Notes: generated by a model not told the origin, from the sequence alone. A DNA stretch of 64,000 bases from CAZJRB01 sp964547995 (GCA_964547995.1 CAZJRB010000003.1:1-64000), one strand, 5' to 3'; positions 6,862 to 15,525 are shown, counted from the first letter of the stretch. Numbers and translations: made by a program.

Positions 6862-9273
6862 CTAGCGCTCGCCACGTGGAACCTCAACGATGATGTTCGC
6901 CTGCTTGCGGACCACGCCGAGCTTGACCTTGCCCGGGGCGGCCGAACGATACAGCCGCAGGAGACCGGCCACGGTGTCGACCTTCTTGCCGTTACATTTG
7001 AGGATGGCATCCGACTTTTTGAGTCCGGCTTTTGCTGCGGGGCTCCCGTTCGGGACATCCATCAGCAGCACGCCCGTCTCGCCCGGCAATCCGTGGGCCG
7101 AGACTTCGCCCATGCCGACGACGTTCTTGATCTTGGCCCCGAGCCACGGGTGGACGGCGGCGTCGCGTTTCGGTTTTCCGCCTTTACGGGGCGGGCTACC
7201 CGGTTTGGCCCCCGGCAGGACCGGCGTGCGGGCCTCGGCCCTGAGCGTCTCGCTGACGACGCCGAACTGGTCCATCGGGAAGTTTTTGAACCCGAGTGCC
7301 AGCGCCGGCGAGCCCTCTTTTACCTGGTAATTGCCGGCGGCCGGGTCGACGAACATCGCGTCGCCGACGATCGAGTGTTCGTCGCGGCCGGTCTGGTTCT
7401 GCAGCGCGGTGGCGGGGCCCGACTCGGTCGTCGAGTGCAACAGGTTGTAGTCGACCTCCTTCCCCCAAGGTTTCCCCACGCGGATCGGCCGGTGCGGCGT
7501 AAAGACGATGTTGCGGCGGAAGACGTCGCCGCTTTGCTCATACCAAACATGGGGGTGGAAGGCGTTGTTGACGATGACGTTGTTCTCGACCGTGCGGTAG
7601 AAGCCCTCGCGGTTCTTCAGGCCGCCGTGCAGGCAGAGGTTGTTGTAGATGTGGTAATTGGTCGAGCCGTCGTCCAGGTCGATGTCCCAGCCGTGGTCGC
7701 AGCGCCAGCGGTTGTTTCTGAGGACGGTCGTCTCGCGGGCGTCCAAAAGCGGCAGCTTCGGGTGCTCTGTCAGGTCGCAATCGCCCAGGTGCCAGAACCG
7801 GTCGCGGCCCCAGGAGTTGAACGACCCGTGGTCGCCGGTCTCCTTGACCGTGTCGAAGACGTCGCAGAACTCGATGAGGTGGCCGCCCCAGGTCCCCTCG
7901 CTGATGTTGATCCCCGCCCGGGGCGTGTCGTAGATGCTACAGTGGCTGATCGTGATTCCCTCGGACATGGAGATCTGGACGGCCGCACTCTGCTTGTGCA
8001 ATCGGCCGATCCGGGTGATCAGGCAGTCGTCGACGCGGCAATCCTTCGGGTAGTTTTCGGTTTTCGGGCCGGGCTCCTTGTCGATTTCGTCGAACTTGAA
8101 CGTCTCGTGGTATTCGAACCTGGGCGAGCGGACGGCCCCGGGATCGCCGACGAAGCAGATGCCGTTGCCGCCGGCTTCGACGATCTTGCACGTGCTGATC
8201 TCGACCCGGCGTGCGTAGTTGTTGACAAAGATCGCGTTTCCGCCGACGCCGTCGATCGTGCAATCGTCGATCGCGCAGTCCTCGACGCCGTTCATCAAGA
8301 CGGCCCCGCCGCGATAGATGCACCAGTCGCTCCGCAAGAGCGGCTCCTTGATCTCCATGAACGTCCGCAAGGTGTGCTTCAGCGTGAGCCCGCGGAGGGT
8401 GATGAACCGCACCGGTTTGTCCGGCGAGCCCTGGAACTCGAACAGGTGCTTCAGTATGGCGACTTCGACCGTGGCCTTGGCGAGATCGGTACCCTCCGGC
8501 GGCCAGAAGTAGAGCGTGTTTTTTTCTTTGTCGAGGAACCATTCGCCGGGTGCATCGAGTTCCTCGAAGACATTCTCGACGAACCGGTGCTGGCCGTGCA
8601 TACCCATGCGGCGGTTGTTTTGCCACCCGCCTTCGAGTTTCGGGTTGCCCTTCTCGTCGACGCCGGTGACGACGTAATGGAAATCGCCCCAATGGGCGCG
8701 GTGCATGGCGTGGACGATCGCCCCGACGGGGTTCTTCCACGTCTTGACCCGTTCGGGGCTGATGCAATCGGCCGCAAAGCCGTTGAAGTACTTGGCATTC
8801 GGGTCGTAGCTCGGATACCGGGCAAGGGGTTGTTTGGCGCCGTCGATGAACAACTGGTCGAACGCCGTTCCGTCCGGGACTTTCGCCTGCATGATGCCGT
8901 CCTTGTATGGTTCCCATTTCAGGTCGAGCCGGGCCCCGCCGCTTATGATCGGAGTTTCACCCTTGCGCGCCACGTAGACGATCGGGCCGTCTTTCGTGCC
9001 GGAATCCTCCGGGCGGAAGACAACCGGCTCGGTGAGATAATACGTCCCGCCGCGCAGCACGACGATGATCGGGTATTTGCCCTTTATCATTGCCCGAGCT
9101 GCATCGCGTGCCTTGGCGATCGTGGCAAACGGCTTCTCCATCGAACCGGGGTTGTTGTCGCTCCCGTCCGGCGCTACATAGAGTGCCGGCCCGGCCGCAG
9201 CGGCGGCAGCCGGCACCGGCAGATTTACCACAATCACAGCAACCACAAAACAGCGAAACACCCCATTACTCAC
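6862..9273 (-). CDS. Secreted right-handed beta-helix protein with C-terminal PDZ domain
   Basis: An 803-residue exported protein. A signal peptide (VFRCFVVAVIVVNLPVPAAA) leads into a DUF1565-like start (LYVAPDGSDNNPGSMEKPF, RAGTYYL-type turn as LRGGTYYLTEPVVF). A long parallel beta-helix follows (about residues 280-620), with repeated short strands such as DDCTIDGVGGNAIFVNN, typical of polysaccharide lyases, glycosidases and Pfam Beta_helix proteins. Residues about 700-803 form a PDZ domain (PWLGAKI, GVLLMDVPNGSPAAKAGLK, DAILKCNGKKV). The start is GTG at 9273, after a GGAG Shine-Dalgarno. A beta-helix with a PDZ tail suggests a periplasmic or surface polysaccharide-binding enzyme held in a complex. 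Substrate unknown; no regulator is adjacent. Confidence 0.85.
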   Translation of the reverse strand: MSNGVFRCFVVAVIVVNLPVPAAAAAAGPALYVAPDGSDNNPGSMEKPFATIAKARDAARAMIKGKYPIIVVLRGGTYYLTEPVVFRPEDSGTKDGPIVYVARKGETPIISGGARLDLKWEPYKDGIMQAKVPDGTAFDQLFIDGAKQPLARYPSYDPNAKYFNGFAADCISPERVKTWKNPVGAIVHAMHRAHWGDFHYVVTGVDEKGNPKLEGGWQNNRRMGMHGQHRFVENVFEELDAPGEWFLDKEKNTLYFWPPEGTDLAKATVEVAILKHLFEFQGSPDKPVRFITLRGLTLKHTLRTFMEIKEPLLRSDWCIYRGGAVLMNGVEDCAIDDCTIDGVGGNAIFVNNYARRVEISTCKIVEAGGNGICFVGDPGAVRSPRFEYHETFKFDEIDKEPGPKTENYPKDCRVDDCLITRIGRLHKQSAAVQISMSEGITISHCSIYDTPRAGINISEGTWGGHLIEFCDVFDTVKETGDHGSFNSWGRDRFWHLGDCDLTEHPKLPLLDARETTVLRNNRWRCDHGWDIDLDDGSTNYHIYNNLCLHGGLKNREGFYRTVENNVIVNNAFHPHVWYEQSGDVFRRNIVFTPHRPIRVGKPWGKEVDYNLLHSTTESGPATALQNQTGRDEHSIVGDAMFVDPAAGNYQVKEGSPALALGFKNFPMDQFGVVSETLRAEARTPVLPGAKPGSPPRKGGKPKRDAAVHPWLGAKIKNVVGMGEVSAHGLPGETGVLLMDVPNGSPAAKAGLKKSDAILKCNGKKVDTVAGLLRLYRSAAPGKVKLGVVRKQANIIVEVPRGER

Positions 9274-9383
9274 GGCACAGCTCCTTGTTCACAGAATCAG
9301 TTCACCAGAATGACCGGCCGGTATTATAGTGCGACGGGCAGAAGGCTGCAAACGCCGTGTATATGGGGGCCAATCCCGCCCCG

Positions 9384-9416
9384 CACTTGACAACGTGCGG
9401 TCAAGTGTGGGATACT
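9384..9416 (+). promoter_or_regulatory. Promoter with embedded operator for the MazEF-like pair
   Basis: The -35 is TTGACA (9387-9392) and the -10 is GATACT (9411-9416), spacer 18 bp. A perfect inverted repeat CACTTGAC (9384-9391) / GTCAAGTG (9400-9407) overlaps the -35 and spacer, the expected place for an autoregulatory antitoxin operator. The antitoxin ATG follows at 9442 with GGAGGAA. Confidence 0.65.
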
Positions 9417-9441
9417 AAATCTTGGGCTCGGAGGAAATACC

Positions 9442-9666
9442 ATGAGTACCATTGACGAAATCAAGACCGCTTTGTCCAATTTGACTACCGAGGAACTCTA
9501 CGGAGTCGAACGCTCGATCCATCAACTCTATCGGCGGAGGAACGCGCGTATTATCTATGACGACGCCCATGGAGTCTGGACCGAGGAAGACCAGACATCG
9601 GCCGCAGCGGAGGCCTGGGGTCCGATGGATCAGCAGGAAGGAGCCGCAGAGAATGCCGACGCCTAG
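9442..9666 (+). CDS. Small antitoxin-like protein
   Basis: A 74-residue acidic protein directly before a MazF/PemK-type toxin gene and overlapping it by 14 bases, the usual order for a type II toxin-antitoxin pair. The N-terminal half (LTTEELYGVERSIHQLYRRR) looks helical and could dimerise or bind DNA. The C-terminal half is acidic and probably disordered, suited to wrapping the toxin. It does not show a clear MazE, ribbon-helix-helix or Phd signature, so the antitoxin family is open. Shine-Dalgarno GGAGGAA precedes the ATG. Autoregulation through the inverted repeat in the promoter is likely (inference). Confidence 0.7.
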   Translation: MSTIDEIKTALSNLTTEELYGVERSIHQLYRRRNARIIYDDAHGVWTEEDQTSAAAEAWGPMDQQEGAAENADA

Positions 9667-9973
9667 AAGGGGCGAAGTCTGGCTTGCGGATCTCGGATGG
9701 GCGGCGAAAACGCGCCCCGTGCTGATCTTGAGCGTCCCCTATGCGGATGAAGACTACGCGCTGCTGGGAGTTGTCCCTCATACGACCACACCGCGCGGTT
9801 CCCAATTCGAAGTCACGCTCGACGTACGTGGCCTGAAGGCGGGCGCGTTTAACGTCCAGGGGCTTCTCGCTGTACCGCCCGTCAAGTGCCTGCGGAAGAT
9901 GGCGGCATTGACCTCCGATCAGTTGCGATCTGTGGACACGGCGGTCACAACGTGGCTTAGCCTCGACAGGTAG
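9653..9973 (+). CDS. MazF/PemK-type mRNA interferase toxin
   Basis: A 106-residue protein matching the PemK/MazF fold: the opening RRGEVWLADLGWAAKTRPVLIL holds the conserved GEVWL and (K/T)RPVLIL strands, and a later segment (LLGVVPHTTTPRG) matches the conserved TT/S-rich strand of the family. MazF-type toxins cleave single-stranded RNA at short motifs. The start at 9653 lies inside the antitoxin gene, behind AGGAAGGAG, and gives the family N-terminus; the upstream frame to 9557 is non-homologous. The length is typical. The pair forms a self-contained operon between the beta-helix gene and a membrane protein gene. Confidence 0.9.
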   Translation: MPTPRRGEVWLADLGWAAKTRPVLILSVPYADEDYALLGVVPHTTTPRGSQFEVTLDVRGLKAGAFNVQGLLAVPPVKCLRKMAALTSDQLRSVDTAVTTWLSLDR

Positions 9974-10084
9974 ACGGATATCCCTTCTCGGTCACTCGTA
10001 TCTGCTTGGACCTTTCCACCGTAGGCGTTACTCGGCCCGGTGTGTACAATTGGAGTGACTCGTCAATCGCTCGGCAGCCAAAAA

Positions 10085-10921
10085 ATGAGCTTCATCCAAC
10101 ACCGCCGGCTTCTGATCGCAACGCTCGTGTTCGCCACGGTGCTAGTCAATCTTGCGGTGGTTGTGGTCATGCAAGCCATGGATTCTTCGGGATCGGTACT
10201 GTTTGCTCCGAAGTTTGCAGGACTTCTGCTGTTGTCATTGCAGCGGAGTCAGATTGCCCTGATGGCAATCTGGTTGGGGATCGGACGCACCTCGGGCCCC
10301 GTACGATTCGTCGGCACACTTGGGGTAATTGTTGCCTGGTGCGGCATCTTGGCGTCCCTCAACTATTCATCCGAAATCAAGGTGTGGTTTGGGTACGCGG
10401 CGATTCAAATGCTGCTGATTGCCGTTCCGCTCTTGCTGATTCGTGCCACCGGACGGCTCGAAATCCAAGCAGAGTCGCAGGTCGACAAAGATGCGGCTGT
10501 TGATCGGAACCCGTATCAGTTTTCGATCGGCTACTTGCTGGCGTGGACCACGGCGTTTGCCTTGATGCTGGCGACGCTGAAGAGCGTCGCGCCTTTTGAA
10601 GATGTCGCGAACGAGATAAGGAATACGTGGCACGACGGGGGCAATTTCGTATATGCGATCAACGCCGTTGTGGTGCTCTGGGTCGTGCTTGGATCGGGGA
10701 CCTATGTCGCTGCAAGGTACGTCGGATACGGGGTCCTCCTGTTTGTACTGCCGCCCGCGCTGTTCGCCGTCCGCGGTAGCCAGGATCCCGGTCCCGACCC
10801 CGGCCGATTCGCCCTGTCGGCCTTGTGGCTGCTCGGATCGTTGACCGTCGTACGGCTAGCGGGATACCGGGTACGATTTGGCCGGCGAGGAGGGCAATCC
10901 GACAAGCAGGAAGATGAGTAG
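10085..10921 (+). CDS. Polytopic membrane protein of unknown function
   Basis: A 278-residue protein with about seven or eight hydrophobic segments (roughly residues 8-28, 42-60, 73-92, 100-118, 145-163, 182-200, 206-224, 238-256), a short cytoplasmic-type charged loop near 120-135, and a charged C-terminus (RRGGQSDKQEDE). The segment QFSIGYLLAWTTAFALMLA resembles a motif often seen in planctomycetal membrane proteins. The start ATG at 10085 is preferred over an upstream in-frame start that adds a polar 15-residue tail. No enzymatic motif is visible and it appears monocistronic. Confidence 0.7.
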   Translation: MSFIQHRRLLIATLVFATVLVNLAVVVVMQAMDSSGSVLFAPKFAGLLLLSLQRSQIALMAIWLGIGRTSGPVRFVGTLGVIVAWCGILASLNYSSEIKVWFGYAAIQMLLIAVPLLLIRATGRLEIQAESQVDKDAAVDRNPYQFSIGYLLAWTTAFALMLATLKSVAPFEDVANEIRNTWHDGGNFVYAINAVVVLWVVLGSGTYVAARYVGYGVLLFVLPPALFAVRGSQDPGPDPGRFALSALWLLGSLTVVRLAGYRVRFGRRGGQSDKQEDE

Positions 10922-10985
10922 CTTGCATCCCCGCTAGGCATGCCGTACACTACGGGCTTGACCGCTGTTGAGAGAACATGCAAAG

Positions 10986-11145
10986 CCGCGACCAGTGAGG
11001 CTGTGATTTTTTGTAGGGAACGCCCTCTGTGGCGTTCCGGGAAGCAGCAACAATCGCATTTCCCGGGTTTCGGAACGCCACAGAGGGCGTTCCCTACAGA
11101 TGATCTATGGCAGATCCGAAAAAATCACAGCCTCAGTGGTCGCGG
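10986..11145. repeat. 160-bp imperfect palindromic element
   Basis: Outer arms 10986-11012 and 11119-11145 (CCGCGACCAGTGAGGCTGTG and its complement, one mismatch) and inner arms 11013-11040 and 11071-11097 (GTAGGGAACGCCCTCTGTGG and complement). The right side carries about 21 extra bases between inner and outer arms. No ORF. It looks like a MITE or REP-type non-autonomous element. Confidence 0.75.
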
Positions 11146-11184
11146 AGAAGCGGGAACGGCTTTCCACTGCAACAATAAGAAACC

Positions 11185-11260
11185 GTAGGGTGGGTGCTTC
11201 CACCCACGCATTGTATACATACTTGGCAACAGTACGCGTGGGTGCAAGCACCCACCCTAC
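11185..11260. repeat. Paired inverted GTAGGGTGGGTGC repeats
   Basis: A 25-bp unit at 11185-11209 (each unit itself a small hairpin) and its inverted copy at 11236-11260 are separated by 26 bases. The same unit stands singly at 569. It ends 30 bases before the next start codon, so it could form a large stem in the leader of the esterase mRNA. Confidence 0.7.
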
Positions 11261-11290
11261 AAGCTTCACAACTTTTGAGGAGGTCTTTCG

Positions 11291-12697
11291 ATGCGACAGA
11301 AGAGTTTGCTCCAAGTTTTGTTGACCCTGCTTTTGGCCGTCGCCTTTGTATCGCCGGCCGCGGCCGAAATCAAGCTGCCGACGATCATCGGCGACAACAT
11401 GGTCCTGCAGCGCGAAATGCCCGTGCCGATCTGGGGCTGGGCCGAGCCGAAGGAAAAAATCTCGGTCACCTTCGACAACCAGTCGGTCGCCACTATCGCC
11501 GACAAGGACGGCAAGTGGAAAATCACGCTGAAAGAACTCAAGGCCAGCGCCGACCCCAAGGGAATGGCCATCCGTGGCGACAAGAGCGAGCCGGTCGATC
11601 TCAAGAACATCCTCGTCGGCGAGGTCTGGGTCTGCTCCGGCCAGTCGAACATGGAATGGCCCATGACCCGCACTGCGAAATCGGCCGAAGAGATCGAGGC
11701 GGCCAAATACCCCGAAATCCGGCTGTTCAAACTCCCGAAGACGCAAGCGAACGAACCGCAGGACAACTGCCCCGGCAGTTGGAGCGAGTGCAGCCCGGCA
11801 ACGGTGAAAGACTTCTCCGCCGTGGGGTTCTTCTTCGGCCGCCATCTCTACAAGGACCTCGGCGTGCCGATCGGGCTGATCCGCACGGCCTGGGGCGGAA
11901 CGCCCGCCGAAAACTGGACCAAAAAGGAAATCCTCGAGTCGCACGACATCCTCAAACCGCTGGTCGGCCGCGGCTCGAAACTCTACAACGCCATGATCCA
12001 CCCGTTGATCCCCTTCGCGATCCGCGGTGCGATCTGGTACCAGGGCGAGTCGAACTGCTCCCGGGCGTTTCAGTACCGCACGCTTTTCCCGGCGATGATC
12101 AAGAACTGGCGCGACGACTGGGGCCAGGGCGATTTCCCCTTCGGCTTCGTCCAGCTTGCGCCGTTCCGCTATGGGAGACAAGACCCGGCGTGTTGTGCGG
12201 AACTCTGGGAGGCCCAGGTGATGACGCTCAAGGGGTTGCCCAACATCGGCATGGCCGTCACCACCGACATCACCACGCTGCGGAACATCCATCCGCCGAA
12301 CAAGCAGGACGTCGGCCTGCGGCTCGGCCTCTGGGCCATGGCCACCGTCTACGGCAAGAAGGACCTCGTCTATTCCGGCCCGATCTACAAGTCGATGAAG
12401 GTCGAGGGCGACAAGATCCGTCTGGAGTTCGACCACACGGGCGGCGGGCTGGCCAGCTCGGACGGCAAGCCGCTTATAGATTTCACGATCGCCGGCGAGG
12501 ACCAAAAATTCGAGCCGGCCACCGCCGCGATCGACGGCAAGACGATCGTCGTCCAAAGCGACAAGGTCAACAATCCGGTCGCCGTACGGTTCGGCTGGTA
12601 CGACACGGCAACACCAAACCTGATCAACAAGGAATGCCTCCCGGCCTCGCCCTTCAGAACCGACTCGTGGAAGGGCGTAACGGAGCCAAAGGAGTAG
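11291..12697 (+). CDS. Secreted sialate O-acetylesterase family protein
   Basis: A 468-residue exported SGNH-type esterase. A signal peptide (LLTLLLAVAFVSPAAA) is followed by the family start EIKLPTIIGDNMVLQREMPV and a jelly-roll-like region, then the catalytic core with CSGQSNMEWPM (the nucleophile serine is about residue 119), RTAWGGTPAENW and IWYQGESN. These motifs define the SASA/9-O-acetylesterase family, which removes acetyl groups from sialic acids or plant and algal polysaccharides. The length is near the family average. ATG at 11291 follows GAGGAGG. It is solitary, with palindromic repeats upstream and a hairpin downstream. Members in Planctomycetota are usually linked to polysaccharide use, so sialic acid itself may not be the substrate. 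Confidence 0.92.
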   Translation: MRQKSLLQVLLTLLLAVAFVSPAAAEIKLPTIIGDNMVLQREMPVPIWGWAEPKEKISVTFDNQSVATIADKDGKWKITLKELKASADPKGMAIRGDKSEPVDLKNILVGEVWVCSGQSNMEWPMTRTAKSAEEIEAAKYPEIRLFKLPKTQANEPQDNCPGSWSECSPATVKDFSAVGFFFGRHLYKDLGVPIGLIRTAWGGTPAENWTKKEILESHDILKPLVGRGSKLYNAMIHPLIPFAIRGAIWYQGESNCSRAFQYRTLFPAMIKNWRDDWGQGDFPFGFVQLAPFRYGRQDPACCAELWEAQVMTLKGLPNIGMAVTTDITTLRNIHPPNKQDVGLRLGLWAMATVYGKKDLVYSGPIYKSMKVEGDKIRLEFDHTGGGLASSDGKPLIDFTIAGEDQKFEPATAAIDGKTIVVQSDKVNNPVAVRFGWYDTATPNLINKECLPASPFRTDSWKGVTEPKE

Positions 12698-12790
12698 CCC
12701 GGCGACTTAGGATCCCGGTGTGCATCTTGTGTCTCGCCTCCGTCGGAAGTGGAAAAATCGAAATAACGCACTACTTCAGCCGTCTGCAGT

Positions 12791-12814
12791 ACGACGGCCT
12801 CGGAGGGCCGTCGT
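12791..12814 (+). terminator. Hairpin after the esterase gene
   Basis: A 9-bp perfect stem ACGACGGCC / GGCCGTCGT with a six-base loop, 94 bases after the stop. No T-run, so termination is inferred from position and stem strength. Confidence 0.45.
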
Positions 12815-12858
12815 CCATTGATTTCAAAACACGTTCTTAGGGCAGATTCAAATCCCTT

Positions 12859-12966
12859 GGCTTGTCCAGCAGTGTGGGCGGTTACGTGTACGGCCCGTCG
12901 AACCCGATCGGCAAGCCGTGGACCTCCGGCAACAACGGATCGTCCGGCGGAACTTCCCGAGTGTAG
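12859..12966 (+). pseudogene. Possible 3' relic of a lost gene
   Basis: An open stretch of 35 codons with strong G/C third positions and no start codon ends at TAG 12964-12966; it reads GLSSSVGGYVYGPSNPIGKP and continues Gly/Ser-rich. It may be the tail of a deleted gene. Family not recognised. The rest of 12698-13116 holds only hairpins. Confidence 0.2.
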
Positions 12967-12994
12967 CTTCGACCATTTTCCGTAGAATCACTTG

Positions 12995-13063
12995 AAATCC
13001 TCCGTGTTACGGGCGACGGTAACGCCGCCCTCGTTCCGAAATCCTACAAAACACGGAGGATTT
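12995..13063. repeat. Nested palindrome before the cysteine desulfurase gene
   Basis: Perfect outer arms AAATCCTCCGTGTT (12995-13008) and AACACGGAGGATTT (13050-13063) enclose an inner GGGCG/CGCCC hairpin (13010-13030). It could be a terminator for the upstream side, a leader structure, or another dispersed element. Confidence 0.6.
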
Positions 13064-13116
13064 TACACATTAGAGTAGCCTATCCCAACGGGTTTGTGTC
13101 CGGTACAATTCCGTGT

Positions 13117-14289
13117 ATGGCCGCACCCGAAACCATTTATCTCGATCACAACGCCACCACGCCGGCGCGGCCTGAAGTGGTGGAAGCGATGGTGCGATGC
13201 TACGCGGAAGAGCATGCCAATCCGGCCAGTCGACACCGGGCGGGACAGCGTGCGCGCAAGGTGCTCGAAGATGCCCGCGAGCGCATCGCGGAAATCCTCG
13301 GGGCCGATCTCACTTGCCCGCAGCCCGACCGGCTCATCTTCACAAGCGGCGGCACGGAAGCCAATAACCTTGCCCTGCTCGGCATCGCACAAGCCGCCGG
13401 CGACGAACGCGGCGATATCATCATCTCCTCCATCGAACACCCGTCCGTCATCGAACCCGCCGAACACCTGTTGGAACGAGACTGGACGCTCCACACCTTG
13501 AGTGCCACGCCCGACGGCGTCGTCCGGACCGATCAGCTCGCCGAGCTGCTTTGCGATCGGACCCGATTGGTCAGCGTGATGCTGGGCAACCACGAGACGG
13601 GTGTCCTGCAACCGGTCGGCGAGCTGGCGACCGTCTGCAACGACGCCGGCGTCCCGATGCACACCGACGCGATCCAAGTCGCCGGTAAATTACCGATCGA
13701 TTTCCGCGGGCTGGGCGTTGCGGCAATGAGCATCGCCGCCCACAAGTTTCAAGGCCCCCCGGGGATAGGGGCCCTGATCCTCCGCGACGACGTGCCGATC
13801 GTGCCCGTTTTGTTCGGCGGACACCAGCAGTCCGGTCTGCGGCCGGGGACCGAACCGGTTGCTCCGGCCATCGGCATGTGGACGGCGTTGGAGTTATGGC
13901 ACAAGGAGCAGGAGGCCCACACGCACCGCCTGAGGGCTTTGTGCAAACAGTTGGCAGACGGAATTAGGGCGGGTTTTCCCGGTGTGATCGTCCACGGAGA
14001 ACACACAAACCGGCTTCCCCAGACGGCAAATATCGCTTTCCCCGGTCTCGACGGCCAAGCCCTCTTGACGGCTCTGGAGACAGCGGGGGTGGCCTGTGCG
14101 GCCGGTTCGGCGTGCAGCAGCGGCTCGACCGACCTGTCGCCGACACTCAACGCCATGGGCCTGCCAAGCCGGATTGTCAAGAGTTCGCTGCGATTCAGTC
14201 TCGGCGCCACCACTACGGAAGCCAATATCCAAGAGGCGGTGGCCCGGATTTTGCACGCCTGCAACCGGTTGCAGGGAACACAGAAATAA
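13117..14289 (+). CDS. Cysteine desulfurase (NifS/IscS family)
   Basis: A 390-residue class V aminotransferase-fold enzyme. It opens with the family start IYLDHNATTPARPEV, has the PLP-lysine site SIAAHKFQGPPGIG (K210) and the mobile active-site cysteine in AAGSACSSGS (about C333). It transfers sulfur from L-cysteine to scaffold or thiolation proteins for Fe-S clusters and tRNA thio-modification. The ATG at 13117 gives the family N-terminus; GTG at 13096 is in frame but adds seven residues. No iscU or iscR is adjacent; the neighbour is dnaA, 88 bases downstream on the same strand. A specific iscS, nifS or sufS name is not assigned. Confidence 0.92.
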   Translation: MAAPETIYLDHNATTPARPEVVEAMVRCYAEEHANPASRHRAGQRARKVLEDARERIAEILGADLTCPQPDRLIFTSGGTEANNLALLGIAQAAGDERGDIIISSIEHPSVIEPAEHLLERDWTLHTLSATPDGVVRTDQLAELLCDRTRLVSVMLGNHETGVLQPVGELATVCNDAGVPMHTDAIQVAGKLPIDFRGLGVAAMSIAAHKFQGPPGIGALILRDDVPIVPVLFGGHQQSGLRPGTEPVAPAIGMWTALELWHKEQEAHTHRLRALCKQLADGIRAGFPGVIVHGEHTNRLPQTANIAFPGLDGQALLTALETAGVACAAGSACSSGSTDLSPTLNAMGLPSRIVKSSLRFSLGATTTEANIQEAVARILHACNRLQGTQK

Positions 14290-14377
14290 TTCGTTTACCG
14301 GCCAACCCCGTCTCGTCAAATGGTTGCCGGTTTGCTATACTCGGGGCATGGAAAATAAGGGGTAATTTATCGCGGCT

Positions 14378-15505
14378 TTGGGCCAAGCTTTTCAGGACGG
14401 AACCTCTCTGGTGGACGACATCATAGACATCCCCCTACCGGGGCAACCGTTAAGCTACAAGCAAGCAACGGACGGGAAATCAAATTCCCGGCCCGTAATG
14501 CACCCATTCGTTGCCGGCCCGGAGAACAAGCTGGTCGAAACGGCTATCCTAACGGTTCTTGAGAGACCGGGGCACATATACAACCCACTGGTGCTCTACG
14601 GCCCAAGCGGAACCGGCAAATCCCACCTGGCCTTAGGGCTGGCCGCCGAATGGCGGGTCCGATACGGCCACCGAAGCGTTGAATATACAACCGCCGTTGA
14701 TTTCGCCAGGCAGTTTACCGAGGCCCTCGCAACCCAAGCCGTTGAGGATTTCCAAATACAGTACCGCAAGGCACCCTTGGTAATTATTGAGGATATCGAC
14801 GAACTAATCCACAAACAATCACCTAGACTAAATATCCAAGAGGAGTTGATCCACACGCTGGCGGCATTGACCGATTGGGACCGACAGGTAGTCATTACCT
14901 CATCACGGGCCCCGTCACAGTTGCGAAACCTGCTACCCGGCTTGCAAAGTCGCTTGATAGCGGGCCTCGAAGTTCCCCTGCTCCCTCCAGCGCGGGAAAC
15001 CCGCAAAGCTATCCTTCAACGTTTGGCCGAACGTCGTGGGATTCAACTCCCCAAGCTAGTGGTAGGAGCCCTTGCAGAAGGGCTGCACACAACCGTCCCT
15101 GAACTCTATGGAGCTTTAACTCAATTGGAGGTACAAGCTCACCTCGATGGTGGAACTATCGAAATGTCGTTAGTCCACAGGTATCTTACCCAGCGAAAAC
15201 AATTACAGAAGCCGCCGTTGCGCGATATCGCCGCTACAACCGCCCAGTTCTTCTCGCTGAACTTGTCCGACCTGCGGAGCCGATCCAGACGGCGCATAAT
15301 CGTCACTGCTCGAGCTGTTGCCATCTATCTGGCCCGCCAGTTGACCCGCGCCAGTTTCCAGCAAATCGGGAAATACTTCGGCGGCCGTGACCACACGACC
15401 ATCATATACAACTATCAGAAGCTAAAGACCACACTAGAGAAAGACCCCGCCATGCGCGAGGCAATACAGGAATTACAGGCAAAATGGGGAGACCGCCAAT
15501 CTTAG
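14378..15505 (+). CDS. dnaA: Chromosomal replication initiator DnaA (short form)
   Basis: A 375-residue AAA+ initiator. Walker A GPSGTGKSH is at residues 75-83 and Walker B LVIIEDIDEL around 134-143; an arginine-finger region is near LQSRLIAGLEV; the C-terminal domain IV signature GGRDHTTIIYNYQKL, which reads DnaA boxes, is at about 339-353. Typical DnaA is about 450 residues: here the N-terminal domain I, which recruits helicase, and most of linker II are missing, only about 40 residues preceding domain III. The start is uncertain. TTG at 14378 is the first possible start after an in-frame TAA at 14363, with AAGGGG upstream; GTG at 14411 is an alternative. A five-codon ORF (14349-14366) sits just before. 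It is followed by a strong hairpin and then dnaN. Confidence 0.93.
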   Translation: MGQAFQDGTSLVDDIIDIPLPGQPLSYKQATDGKSNSRPVMHPFVAGPENKLVETAILTVLERPGHIYNPLVLYGPSGTGKSHLALGLAAEWRVRYGHRSVEYTTAVDFARQFTEALATQAVEDFQIQYRKAPLVIIEDIDELIHKQSPRLNIQEELIHTLAALTDWDRQVVITSSRAPSQLRNLLPGLQSRLIAGLEVPLLPPARETRKAILQRLAERRGIQLPKLVVGALAEGLHTTVPELYGALTQLEVQAHLDGGTIEMSLVHRYLTQRKQLQKPPLRDIAATTAQFFSLNLSDLRSRSRRRIIVTARAVAIYLARQLTRASFQQIGKYFGGRDHTTIIYNYQKLKTTLEKDPAMREAIQELQAKWGDRQS

Positions 15506-15525
15506 AATTCAGTATGATAATCTTA

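Noticed and set aside
6664..9390. A 908-codon plus-strand open frame across the beta-helix gene
   Set aside because: It is the antisense frame of the beta-helix/PDZ gene, whose own frame has a signal peptide, family motifs and a good ribosome site. High GC makes such long shadows common.
11105..12556. A 483-codon minus-strand frame over the esterase
   Set aside because: Antisense shadow; the plus-strand frame has the GQSNM esterase motif and a signal peptide.
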